Shown: positions 1 to 5,000 of the stretch, one piece after another
How the letters are laid out: each line of letters begins with the position of its first letter
Position numbering within the stretch: the stretch's first letter is position 1
From: an uncultured Actinomycetes bacterium
GTDB lineage: Bacteria > Actinomycetota > Actinomycetes > Nanopelagicales > Nanopelagicaceae
Reading direction: 5' to 3'
DNA: 5,000 nucleotides
Assembly: GCA_903865885.1 (NCBI GenBank)
Contig: CAIPLJ010000066.1
Location: 1 to 5,000, forward strand
The notes under the pieces: model-generated
The model's database searches: none
Seen by the model: the letters and a program-made list of their open reading frames with translations, nothing else
Told to the model about the DNA's origin: nothing
Translations under genes and position numbers: made by a program

Positions 1-660
1 CGTGTGCGCTCGCCATTGCGGACTTCAATGAAGTAGCCTTTCTCCGGCAAAGCATTGTCTGCATCTTCCTTGCTGAAATGAACACTCTTCGCTCTTACTC
101 CTCCTTCCTTTTTGACTGCGTAGGTTGTGGGCTTCTCCCACATATCTGTTGTTGAGCATGGTGGCAGATCGCCTTCTGTTTCCGATTCAAAAAATGCTTC
201 GCTATGCATACGGATACGATCTTCAATAAACTTTTGCCGCTGTTCCATAGTCCACAAGGGAATGTCAATGACAGCAACTGGTGCTGACGGATAGTTTTCC
301 TTCTCCGCATCACGAGATGCCCAATCACGAATGATTGCAACGATCTGCAACTTCTTAACCGGCTCCTTCTTTACTTTCTCCACTAGCCATGCGTAGATGT
401 TTAGCTGGTTGTGCCAATCATCCTTCTCATTCATAACAGACCATGCGCCCGTTACTTTGTAATCGCTGATGATGATTCCGTCTTCTTCTACTTCCTGCAA
501 ATCAATAGCGCCGCTGATCGTCCAGCCATCCACTTCTGAGAACAGGCGCTGCTCTACAAGGTGGTGTTCGTCTTTGCCATGCTCCAAGATGTTGTGAACG
601 GCAGAACCAAACAAGGCCCATACCATTTCACTTACGTCCTGCTCATTTGCAGATCGCGTT
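1..660 (-). CDS. Phage-type RecB-like PD-(D/E)XK nuclease, fragment missing both ends
   Basis: An open frame runs on the minus strand from about 660 through base 1 with no stop; the first upstream in-frame stop is TGA at 699-701. It shows the RecB/Cas4-like nuclease motifs in the right order: a His in the helix GSAVHNILEHG (His codon 594-596), an Asp in SGAID (501-503), D-Y-K in ISDYKVTGAW (456-464), and Q-x-x-x-Y in NQLNIYAW (Gln 405-407, Tyr 393-395). These are the metal- and DNA-binding residues of the family. The stretch EDGIIISDYK is the usual core beta-hairpin. The protein should be a metal-dependent DNA exonuclease or recombination nuclease. Phage or prophage origin is inferred from its resemblance, from memory, to phage nucleases that share the WALFGSAVH-type region. 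The N-terminus is lost at the junction near 660; the C-terminus lies beyond the window. The first in-frame ATG is 624-626, but it falls inside the conserved domain and is unlikely to be the true start. Cas4 is less likely, as no cas gene or repeat is visible. Confidence 0.72.
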
Positions 661-665
661 GCTAA
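655..665. other. Head-to-head junction between nuclease and oppD fragments
   Basis: On the minus strand, nuclease-like residues (TRSANEQDVSEMVWALFG) can be followed up to about 654-660, and the frame then meets stops at 699-701 and 714-716. On the plus strand, oppD-like residues (ANNLCATTAP) begin at 661. In OppD/OppF tails two cysteines are spaced as R-C-x6-C. Here only the second Cys (673-675) is present, and the residues where R-C should stand read A-D-R-V at a spacing two residues too short. So the oppD frame upstream of about 661 is no longer oppD. Both genes are cut on their 5' sides and no promoter, start codon or mobile-element end is visible. The exact base of the join is uncertain by roughly ten positions. 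Confidence 0.65.
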
Positions 666-783
666 TAACCTCTGCGCAACAACTGCTCCAACTCTTGATC
701 AAAAGAAAACAGATCACTTCTCACGCTGTCACTTAACTGAGGCAGAACTTGTGAAAGCCCGCACAGAAATTGGTGGCAACTAA
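661..783 (+). CDS. OppD/DppD-type ABC transporter ATPase, C-terminal remnant only
   Basis: The frame from 661 to the TAA at 781-783 encodes 40 residues, starting ANNLCATTAPTL and including HFSRCHLTEAELVKA. This matches the end of the oligopeptide/dipeptide transporter C-terminal domain: a Cys after a basic/Asn segment, an A-P-x-L turn, then a final (H)xxxRCH motif. The neighbouring downstream ATPase ends the same way (C-R-T-E-V-P-Q-L ... R-I-A-C-H). The full protein would be around 320 to 350 residues, so the Walker A, signature and Walker B motifs are all missing. The stop overlaps the start of the downstream ATPase by one base (TAATG), the usual translationally coupled oppD-oppF arrangement, which supports the assignment. 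The fragment cannot work as drawn. Whether it is a pseudogene or an artefact of the junction cannot be told from this window. Confidence 0.75.
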   Translation, partial: ANNLCATTAPTLDQKKTDHFSRCHLTEAELVKARTEIGGN

Positions 784-1763
784 TGACTCAGCCGATTCTG
801 AAAATTGAAGGGCTGAAGAAGCACTTTGCCATCACAGCAGGTGGTGCATTTTCTAAGTCGAAGGCAACCGTCAAGGCTGTCGATGGCATTGACCTTGAGA
901 TCTATCCAGGTCAGACCATTGGCCTTGTAGGCGAATCTGGCTGCGGTAAGACAACTGCAGGTCGCACCATCTTGAAGTTATACGAGCCAACTGAAGGCAC
1001 GATTACCTTTGAAGGTCGCGATATCACCAAGCTCTCTCCAAAAGAGATGAAGCCACTACGCTCGCAGATGCAGATGATCTTCCAAGATCCATTCGCATCG
1101 TTAAACCCACGCCACACAGTCGGAACTTTGATTGGTGCAGCATTTGAAATTCAAGGAGTAACACCCGAAGGTGGCGTAGAAGCTGAAGTGCAGCGCCTCA
1201 TGAAACGTGTGGGCCTCAACCCTGAGCACATCAACCGTTATCCGCACGAGTTCTCGGGTGGTCAGCGCCAACGTATCGGTGTTGCTCGCGCCATTGCTCT
1301 GCGTCCAAAGTTGATCGTTGCAGACGAGCCAGTTTCGGCACTCGATGTTTCTATCCAGGCGCAGGTCGTTAACTTGCTGGAAGATCTTCAAGATGAATTT
1401 AATATGGCCTACATCTTTGTGGCCCACGATTTATCTGTCGTTCAGCACATCTCAGATCGCGTCATTGTCATGTATCTCGGCAAAGTGATGGAGGAGGCCG
1501 ACAAGGTCGATCTCTTTACCCATCCTCGCCATCCATACACAAAGGCTCTGCTCTCTGCAGTTCCTGTTGCAGATCCGATTAAGGGCCGCAAGCGCGAACG
1601 TATTATCTTGCAGGGAGATCTTCCAAGCCCAGTAAATCCACCATCTGGCTGCGTCTTTAATACTCGCTGCTGGAAGGCGACAGATAAGTGCCGTACTGAA
1701 GTTCCACAGTTACTGCAGATTGGTACTAATCACAGAATTGCATGTCATTACCCAGAAGATTAG
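783..1763 (+). CDS. oppF: Oligo/dipeptide ABC transporter ATP-binding protein, OppF/DppF type
   Basis: A complete 326-residue ATPase that should power peptide import at the inner face of the membrane, paired with an OppD-like partner. Visible motifs are Walker A GESGCGKT (residues 50-57), Q-loop Q101 in MIFQDPFASLNP, signature FSGGQ (157-161), Walker B LIVADE (177-182, catalytic E182), D-loop SALD, and switch His H215 in VAHDLS. The C-terminal oligopeptide-transporter domain follows: HPRHPYTKALLSAVP (247-261), then Cys290, Cys296, Cys303 and Cys321, the last in ACHYPED. Length and domain order are normal. The ATG at 783-785 overlaps the stop of the preceding oppD remnant, so translation is probably coupled; only a weak GGTGG lies upstream (772-776). 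The gene ends at a strong terminator and is the last of its operon. Substrate specificity (oligopeptide, dipeptide or related solute) cannot be read from the ATPase, so the symbol marks the family, not the cargo. Its promoter and permeases are not in the window. Confidence 0.93.
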   Translation: MTQPILKIEGLKKHFAITAGGAFSKSKATVKAVDGIDLEIYPGQTIGLVGESGCGKTTAGRTILKLYEPTEGTITFEGRDITKLSPKEMKPLRSQMQMIFQDPFASLNPRHTVGTLIGAAFEIQGVTPEGGVEAEVQRLMKRVGLNPEHINRYPHEFSGGQRQRIGVARAIALRPKLIVADEPVSALDVSIQAQVVNLLEDLQDEFNMAYIFVAHDLSVVQHISDRVIVMYLGKVMEEADKVDLFTHPRHPYTKALLSAVPVADPIKGRKRERIILQGDLPSPVNPPSGCVFNTRCWKATDKCRTEVPQLLQIGTNHRIACHYPED

Positions 1764-1768
1764 TGAGC

Positions 1769-1810
1769 ACATAAAAAAACCCCGACCATGTGGTCGGGGT
1801 TTTTTTATGT
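1769..1810. terminator. Bidirectional intrinsic terminator between oppF and the convergent small membrane protein gene
   Basis: A perfect inverted repeat with two 20-base arms and a 2-base centre: an A7 run, then CCCCGACCA, TG, TGGTCGGGG, then T7. In RNA the stem core would be CCCCGACC/GGTCGGGG with an ATGU tetraloop. The flanking A7 and T7 make it a stem plus U-tract on either strand. It starts 6 bases after the oppF stop and ends 8 bases before the stop of the convergent gene, so it can serve both. Confidence 0.93.
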
Positions 1811-1818
1811 AAAACGAG

Positions 1819-2349
1819 TTATGCGAGCTTGCCTTCGACAGCAACGTTGGATCCGCCGATGCGCACAATCAGGTTGAGTGGATCGCCTGCTGCAGCTTGG
1901 CAACCAACGCCATACTTGTAGCTTGCTTCTGCTCCAGCCTTAAGTGGATCAGTTGGTGCACCATTAATATCTTGATCTCCCAATAAATCGAAGCAGACAT
2001 TTGAACCAGAAGCTGCCTCAAGAGATACAGTGCTGAAATCAAGTGCGCCCTTTCCACCATTTTTGATTGTGACGGTGAAGAAGTTGGCAGTCTTTGCCTT
2101 CTGATCGTAATTGGTCATAAATTGTGATGGAGTAAAACGCGTAGGTGATGAGACGGTGACAGTTACACCGCCACCGAGATCGAGTGGCTTATCGAAACCG
2201 ATAGTGGCCACTGGAGCCTCATTTTGAACCAGAGTCGTCTTATCCTTAGGAATCGATGGTCCTTGATTGGTCGCAGAGCGAAGGATTGCTCCACCGATAA
2301 GGATTACGACAGCGATGATGATCCACTGCTTACGAGAAAGTTTTTTCAT
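1819..2349 (-). CDS. Small membrane-anchored protein with DUF4352-like extracellular beta domain
   Basis: A 176-residue protein of unknown function. A basic start (MKKLSRKQW) leads into one hydrophobic segment (about residues 9-23, IIIAVVILIGGAIL), giving an N-in, C-out anchor or uncleaved signal. There is no lipobox Cys. A Gly/Ser/Pro/Lys linker follows (about 24-47). The rest alternates beta-strand-like stretches (GGGVTVTVSS, NFFTVTIKNGG, LDFSTVSLEA, LNLIVRIGG), a pattern seen in actinobacterial DUF4352/immunoglobulin-like surface domains. That family call is from pattern only. Cys119 and Cys150 are the only cysteines and could form a disulfide outside the cell. The frame stays open to a possible start at 2397, inside the peptidase gene, but the ATG at 2347-2349 is preferred: an AGGA ribosome-binding site lies 8 bases upstream, and the anchor follows at the usual distance. 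The gene follows the M13 peptidase by 16 bases, so the two are probably co-transcribed. Confidence 0.82.
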   Translation of the reverse strand: MKKLSRKQWIIIAVVILIGGAILRSATNQGPSIPKDKTTLVQNEAPVATIGFDKPLDLGGGVTVTVSSPTRFTPSQFMTNYDQKAKTANFFTVTIKNGGKGALDFSTVSLEAASGSNVCFDLLGDQDINGAPTDPLKAGAEASYKYGVGCQAAAGDPLNLIVRIGGSNVAVEGKLA

Positions 2350-2357
2350 GGTCGAAA

Positions 2358-2361
2358 TCCT
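2358..2361 (-). promoter_or_regulatory. Ribosome-binding site that fixes the start of the small membrane protein
   Basis: Read on the minus strand, the gap after the peptidase stop contains GGTAGGA followed by TTTCGACC and ATG. The AGGA core is 8 bases from the ATG at 2347-2349. This supports that start over the upstream in-frame one at 2395-2397 inside the peptidase gene. Confidence 0.6.
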
Positions 2362-2365
2362 ACCT

Positions 2366-4318
2366 TTACCAAATCCGAACGCGCTCGTTAGGCGCAAGCC
2401 AAAGTTGGTCAGCCTCAGTTAGCGCGAAGGCGTCGTAGAACTCCTGGACATTGCGGACAATCTGGTTGCAGCGGAATTCATCGGGTGAGTGCGGGTCGAT
2501 TGCGATACGGCGGCGTACTTCTTCGGGGCGGTTCTTATTGCGCCATGAATGCGCATAAGAAAGGAAGAAGCGCTGATCACCCGTAAATCCATCGATCACA
2601 GGGCTTTGCGCGCCCTTGAGAGCCAATCTGTAGGCCTTATAGGCGATTGCAAGGCCACCTAGGTCACCAATGTTCTCACCGAGTGTGAAGGCGCCATTGA
2701 CGTGGATATCAGGTGTGCTCTCAGGTGAGAGCGCATCAAATTGCTTTACCAATACGCTGGTGAGCTCTTCAAACTTTGCGCGGTCGATATCCAGCCACCA
2801 ATCGACCATGTTGCCATCGCCATCGTATTTAGATCCCTGGTCATCGAAGCCGTGGCCGATTTCATGGCCAATCGTTGCGCCGATTCCGCCGTAATTGGCA
2901 GCCATATCTGCTTCGAGATCAAAGAACGGTGGCTGCAAGATTGCAGCAGGGAAGACAATCTCATTGGCCAATGGGTTGTAATAGGCATTAACGGTCTGAG
3001 GAGTCATATGCCATTCATCGCGATTGACAGGTGCGCCAATCTTTGCGATGGCATAGGCATGATCGAACTCTGCGATGCGCCAGAGGTTGCCAATCAAATC
3101 ATCGGCTGAAATCTGCAAGCTCGAATAGTCGCGCCACTTATCGGGATAGCCAATCTTGGGCGTGAATTTCTTTAACTTCTCAAGGGCCTTCTCTTTGGTG
3201 ACATCAGACATCCATGGAAGTTCGAGAATGCTCAGGCGATATGCCTCGAGCAGGTAATCGACTAAGACCTTCATCTCAGCCTTTGCTCTTTCAGGGAAGT
3301 ACTTCTCGACATAGACCTTGCCGATGGCCTCTCCGAGTGCGCCCTGCGTAACTGATACACCGCGCTTCCAGCGATCGCGAATCTGTGGAGTGCCAGATAA
3401 AGTCTTTGCATAGAACTCAAAGTTCTGCTGAACGATATCGTCGGTAAGAAAAGCGGCGCTCGCAGAGACAAGATTGAGTTTGAGCCAAGCAATCCATGAT
3501 TCGCGATGGGCATCGAAGTTGCCGAGCATCGCCGAGACAGATTCGAAGAACGATGGCTCGCAGACAACCAACGTTTCGAAGGCCTTTGCTGGAACCTTTG
3601 CATGGGTGGCCCAGGTGTCGAATAAGAAGTGTGGGGCAAGGCTTTCAAGCTCTGCCCGTGAGTACTTGTTATAGGTCAGAGTTGCATCTCGATCTTTTAC
3701 CTGATCCCAGTGATGGGTTGCAATCTCTGTCTCGAGTGCGAGAATCTTTGCGGCAAGAGCTGGACCATCTGCAATCCCGACAAGGGCACACATCTTTGCA
3801 ACGTGGCCCAGGAAGGCTTCGCGGATCGATGCAAATTGTTCTTCGCGATAGTAGGACTCATCGGGCAGAGATAGACCGCCTTGGCCGATATAGAGAATAT
3901 TGGTATTGGAATCCATTGCATCGGGATAGATAGCAGCCCCAAAGATTCCGCTGATGCCGCGCATTTCAAGGCGAGCCATGACGGTGATAAATTCATTTAA
4001 ATTTGAAATGCCATCGATGGCAGTAAGGTCATCGACGATAGGTGAAATTCCACGAGCCTTGATGGCATCGGTATCCATAAATGATTTATAGAGGTCGCCA
4101 ATCTTCTGGGCCTCACCTTTACCGGATGCAGTCTCGATAATGTCGCGAACTTGAGCCTCTGCCTCATCATGAAGTTTGCGGAAGATTCCATCGCTGGAAC
4201 GGTCAGCCGGCATCTCGTATTCGCGGACCCACCTGCCGTTGTAGTGGCGAAAGAGGTCATCTTGGGGACGGACCAATGGGTCCAGTGAAGCGCTATCGAT
4301 TCCTGATGTGAGGCTCAT
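2366..4318 (-). CDS. pepO: M13-family (neprilysin/PepO) zinc metalloendopeptidase
   Basis: A 650-residue peptidase, full length for bacterial M13 enzymes. Numbered from the ATG at 4316-4318: substrate-binding NAYYNP (444-449); zinc motif HEIGH (485-489, zinc ligands H485 and H489, base E486), followed by GFDDQGSKYD-type residues; and ENIGD (548-552), where E548 is the third zinc ligand and D552 orients the site. In DPHSPDEFR, H610 and R616 match neprilysin's transition-state His and substrate-binding Arg, with the same spacing of six. The protein ends NERVRIW, like the family's terminal aromatic. The all-alpha N-terminal lid region is present. No signal peptide or membrane segment is seen, unlike animal neprilysin, so it is probably cytoplasmic or released by another route. 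It should cut short peptides. The frame can also begin at TTG 4325-4327; the ATG is preferred as a stronger codon with no loss of domain. It is transcribed with the small membrane protein downstream and diverges from a MarR regulator. Confidence 0.93.
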   Translation of the reverse strand: MSLTSGIDSASLDPLVRPQDDLFRHYNGRWVREYEMPADRSSDGIFRKLHDEAEAQVRDIIETASGKGEAQKIGDLYKSFMDTDAIKARGISPIVDDLTAIDGISNLNEFITVMARLEMRGISGIFGAAIYPDAMDSNTNILYIGQGGLSLPDESYYREEQFASIREAFLGHVAKMCALVGIADGPALAAKILALETEIATHHWDQVKDRDATLTYNKYSRAELESLAPHFLFDTWATHAKVPAKAFETLVVCEPSFFESVSAMLGNFDAHRESWIAWLKLNLVSASAAFLTDDIVQQNFEFYAKTLSGTPQIRDRWKRGVSVTQGALGEAIGKVYVEKYFPERAKAEMKVLVDYLLEAYRLSILELPWMSDVTKEKALEKLKKFTPKIGYPDKWRDYSSLQISADDLIGNLWRIAEFDHAYAIAKIGAPVNRDEWHMTPQTVNAYYNPLANEIVFPAAILQPPFFDLEADMAANYGGIGATIGHEIGHGFDDQGSKYDGDGNMVDWWLDIDRAKFEELTSVLVKQFDALSPESTPDIHVNGAFTLGENIGDLGGLAIAYKAYRLALKGAQSPVIDGFTGDQRFFLSYAHSWRNKNRPEEVRRRIAIDPHSPDEFRCNQIVRNVQEFYDAFALTEADQLWLAPNERVRIW

Positions 4319-4335
4319 GTCATCCAATTCGCGTG

Positions 4336-4341
4336 AAGATA
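4336..4341 (-). promoter_or_regulatory. Weak -10 candidate for the peptidase operon
   Basis: On the minus strand TATCTT fits TAnnnT and would start RNA near 4327-4330, just ahead of or at the alternative TTG start and about ten bases before the preferred ATG. No good -35 hexamer lies 17 to 19 bases upstream; that position reads AATACG. The palindrome at 4346-4359 would occupy its spacer. Treat as a guess. Confidence 0.22.
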
Positions 4342-4345
4342 AGTA

Positions 4346-4359
4346 GTTGAAAGTTCAAC
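4346..4359. promoter_or_regulatory. Palindromic operator candidate for the MarR regulator
   Basis: GTTGAA-AG-TTCAAC is a perfect inverted repeat with 6-base arms and a 2-base centre. Its half-sites resemble the TTGAA/TTCAA operators bound by many MarR/OhrR dimers. It lies between the divergent peptidase and marR genes. Its right arm coincides with the proposed -35 of marR, and it would also fill the spacer of a weak leftward promoter. Binding there would be expected to block both directions. Symmetry and position are seen; regulator identity and effect are inferred. Confidence 0.6.
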
Positions 4360-4382
4360 GTATTCTACTTCTGCCCTACACT
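4354..4382 (+). promoter_or_regulatory. Promoter of marR, probably giving a leaderless mRNA
   Basis: TTCAAC (-35, 4354-4359) and TACACT (-10, 4377-4382) are 17 bases apart, and the -10 fits the actinobacterial TAnnnT form. Transcription would begin about 7 bases further on, at 4389-4390, which is the A of the marR ATG. No ribosome-binding site precedes that ATG, as expected for a leaderless message. Confidence 0.45.
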
Positions 4383-4389
4383 TGTGCGC

Positions 4390-4872
4390 ATGGCAGGGCA
4401 AAACGCTACAACACCACGCTGGCTCAGCGCTTCTGAAATGAAGGCTTGGCGCCGCTACATCATCGCAAGTCGCAGACTCCTTGAGGCCCTCGACTTCGAC
4501 CTTGGCCACCACGAACTTTCTATGGCCGATTACGAAGTTTTGGCACAGCTCAGTGATGCCCCAGATCGCAAGATGCGAATGAGTGAATTGGCAGAGATGG
4601 CAATGCTCTCTCGATCTCGTCTTTCTCACCGCATCAAGGTGATGGAGAAGGCAGGCTGGGTAAAGCGCGAGCCATGTCCTATCGATAAACGTGGCTACTT
4701 TGCAGTGATGACGGCCAAGGGGTGGAAGGCGATTGTTGCCGCAGCACCCGACCATGTTGAAAGCGTGCGCAGCAGGTTTATCGATCACCTGACTAAAGAA
4801 GATCAACGAGTGTTATCTGAGATATTTGAACGCATTACTGATTCATTGAAAGAGAACCCCATAGAAGATTAA
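4390..4872 (+). CDS. MarR-family winged-helix transcriptional regulator
   Basis: A 160-residue protein of typical MarR length. An N-terminal dimerisation helix (about 13-36, SASEMKAWRRYIIASRRLLE) leads to the winged helix-turn-helix: helix with MADYEVLAQLSDAP (45-58), MRMSELAEMAMLSRSRLSHRI (62-82; the recognition helix is LSRSRLSHRIKVME), KAGWVKREPCP (87-97), and the wing D99-K-R-G102 through YFAVMTAKG, matching the family's D-x-R-(G) wing. The C-terminal helices (about 118-153) complete the dimer interface. ATG 4390 is chosen over in-frame GTG 4384 because the promoter places the RNA start at or next to it and neither has a ribosome-binding site. Cys96 is the only Cys and lies in the wing, not where OhrR has its sensing Cys, so peroxide sensing of that kind is not supported. 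The ligand is unknown. Likely targets are its own promoter and the divergent M13 peptidase operon through the palindrome at 4346-4359. Confidence 0.92.
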   Translation: MAGQNATTPRWLSASEMKAWRRYIIASRRLLEALDFDLGHHELSMADYEVLAQLSDAPDRKMRMSELAEMAMLSRSRLSHRIKVMEKAGWVKREPCPIDKRGYFAVMTAKGWKAIVAAAPDHVESVRSRFIDHLTKEDQRVLSEIFERITDSLKENPIED

Positions 4873-4910
4873 ATAAAAAACCCCGCCAGTTACCTGGCGG
4901 GGTTTTTTAT
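4873..4910. terminator. Bidirectional intrinsic terminator between marR and the convergent basic-tail gene
   Basis: A perfect inverted repeat with 17-base arms and a TTAC loop: ATA6, then CCCCGCCAG, TTAC, CTGGCGGGG, T6AT. It begins immediately after the marR stop (4870-4872) and ends 10 bases before the stop of the minus-strand gene on the right. A-tracts and T-tracts on both sides let it act on both strands. The design matches the terminator at 1769-1810, but the stem sequence differs beyond the CCCCG/CGGGG core. Confidence 0.93.
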
Positions 4911-4920
4911 AAGTAACTAA

Positions 4921-5000
4921 TTACTTAGCTGCTGCCTTCTTGCGGCGGCGGCGCTTTGGAGCAGCTGTTGAAGCTGCCTTCTTCTTACGACGCTTTGGAG
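4921..5000 (-). CDS. C-terminal tail of a Lys/Arg/Ala-rich basic protein (5' part outside window)
   Basis: The minus-strand frame ending at TAA (4921-4923) encodes 25 visible residues made of two related 12- to 13-residue units, PKRRKKKAASTAA and PKRRRRKKAAAK. About half the residues are Lys or Arg. Such tails are typical of actinobacterial nucleoid proteins (HU with a histone-H1-like extension) and of some RNA-binding proteins and ribosomal-protein extensions. The tail alone cannot decide among these, so no name is given. It probably binds nucleic acid by charge (inference). The frame is credible because it ends right at the shared terminator and runs open to the window edge with biased, repetitive coding. 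Confidence 0.6.
   Translation of the reverse strand, partial: PKRRKKKAASTAAPKRRRRKKAAAK

Noticed and set aside
95..340. 81-residue minus-strand reading frame
   Set aside because: It lies within the nuclease coding frame but in a different frame, and shows no domain-like pattern. The nuclease frame carries ordered catalytic motifs across the same bases.
1..660. Cas4 of a CRISPR-Cas system
   Set aside because: The motifs are shared by the whole RecB-like nuclease group. No cas gene or repeat array is visible, and the N-terminal Cys of Cas4 cannot be assessed on this fragment. Phage-type resemblance is stronger.
1101..1427. 108-residue minus-strand frame inside oppF
   Set aside because: It is antisense to the ATPase core motifs, with no independent support.
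2741..3109. 122-residue plus-strand frame antisense to the peptidase
   Set aside because: It overlaps the peptidase region carrying the HEIGH and NAYY motifs, has no ribosome-binding site or domain pattern, and is a codon-bias shadow.
3496..3933. 145-residue plus-strand frame antisense to the peptidase
   Set aside because: Arg/Ser/Leu-rich composition typical of an antisense shadow; it lies wholly inside the peptidase gene.
4347..4366. TTGAAA (4347-4352) with TATTCT (4361-4366) as a marR promoter
   Set aside because: The spacing is only 8 bases, far too short. TTCAAC/TACACT with 17 bases fits better and agrees with the start codon.
4315..4806. 163-residue minus-strand frame antisense to marR
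   Set aside because: It runs across the divergent promoter region and opposite the well-supported MarR winged helix. Its composition (many His and Cys, no pattern) looks like a shadow.
4940..4955. GCGGCGGCGGCG short tandem repeat
   Set aside because: Explained by four consecutive Arg (CGC) codons in the basic tail on the minus strand; not a separate repeat element.

Overview
The window reads as a low-to-moderate GC actinobacterial chromosome, possibly a small-genome freshwater lineage (acI/Nanopelagicales type). That placement is an inference from the compact layout, leaderless-type promoter, protein style and Lys/Arg/Ala-rich basic tail protein. No rRNA or other marker is present to prove it.

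Left end (1 to about 783): two gene fragments meet head to head. On the minus strand, from about 660 down past base 1, lies a RecB-like PD-(D/E)XK nuclease of phage type, lacking its N-terminus. On the plus strand, from about 661 to 783, lies only the last 40 residues of an OppD/DppD-type ABC transporter ATPase. Both frames lose family resemblance within the same 10 to 15 bases, so the join is sharp. It is either a real recombination or integration scar or an inverted assembly/amplification chimera.

Centre (783 to 1810): a complete OppF/DppF-type ATPase begins inside the oppD stop codon (TAATG) and ends at a strong symmetric terminator. This is the 3' end of an oligo/dipeptide uptake operon whose upstream genes are cut off by the junction.

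Right half (1819 to 5000): on the minus strand, an M13 (neprilysin/PepO) metallopeptidase is followed 16 bases later by a small membrane-anchored protein with a DUF4352-like extracellular beta domain. Divergent from them is a MarR-family regulator. The 71-base gap between the two start codons carries a perfect palindrome, GTTGAA-AG-TTCAAC, that overlaps the -35 of the regulator's likely leaderless promoter and sits just upstream of the peptidase start. The simplest model is one MarR dimer repressing both itself and the peptidase pair. A second symmetric terminator separates the regulator from a convergent gene, of which only a Lys/Arg/Ala-rich C-terminal tail is visible.

No tRNA, rRNA, CRISPR array or transposase was seen. 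The most unusual feature is the head-to-head junction near 660. The rest is a tidy, compact set of known families, and I see no convincing new multi-gene system.
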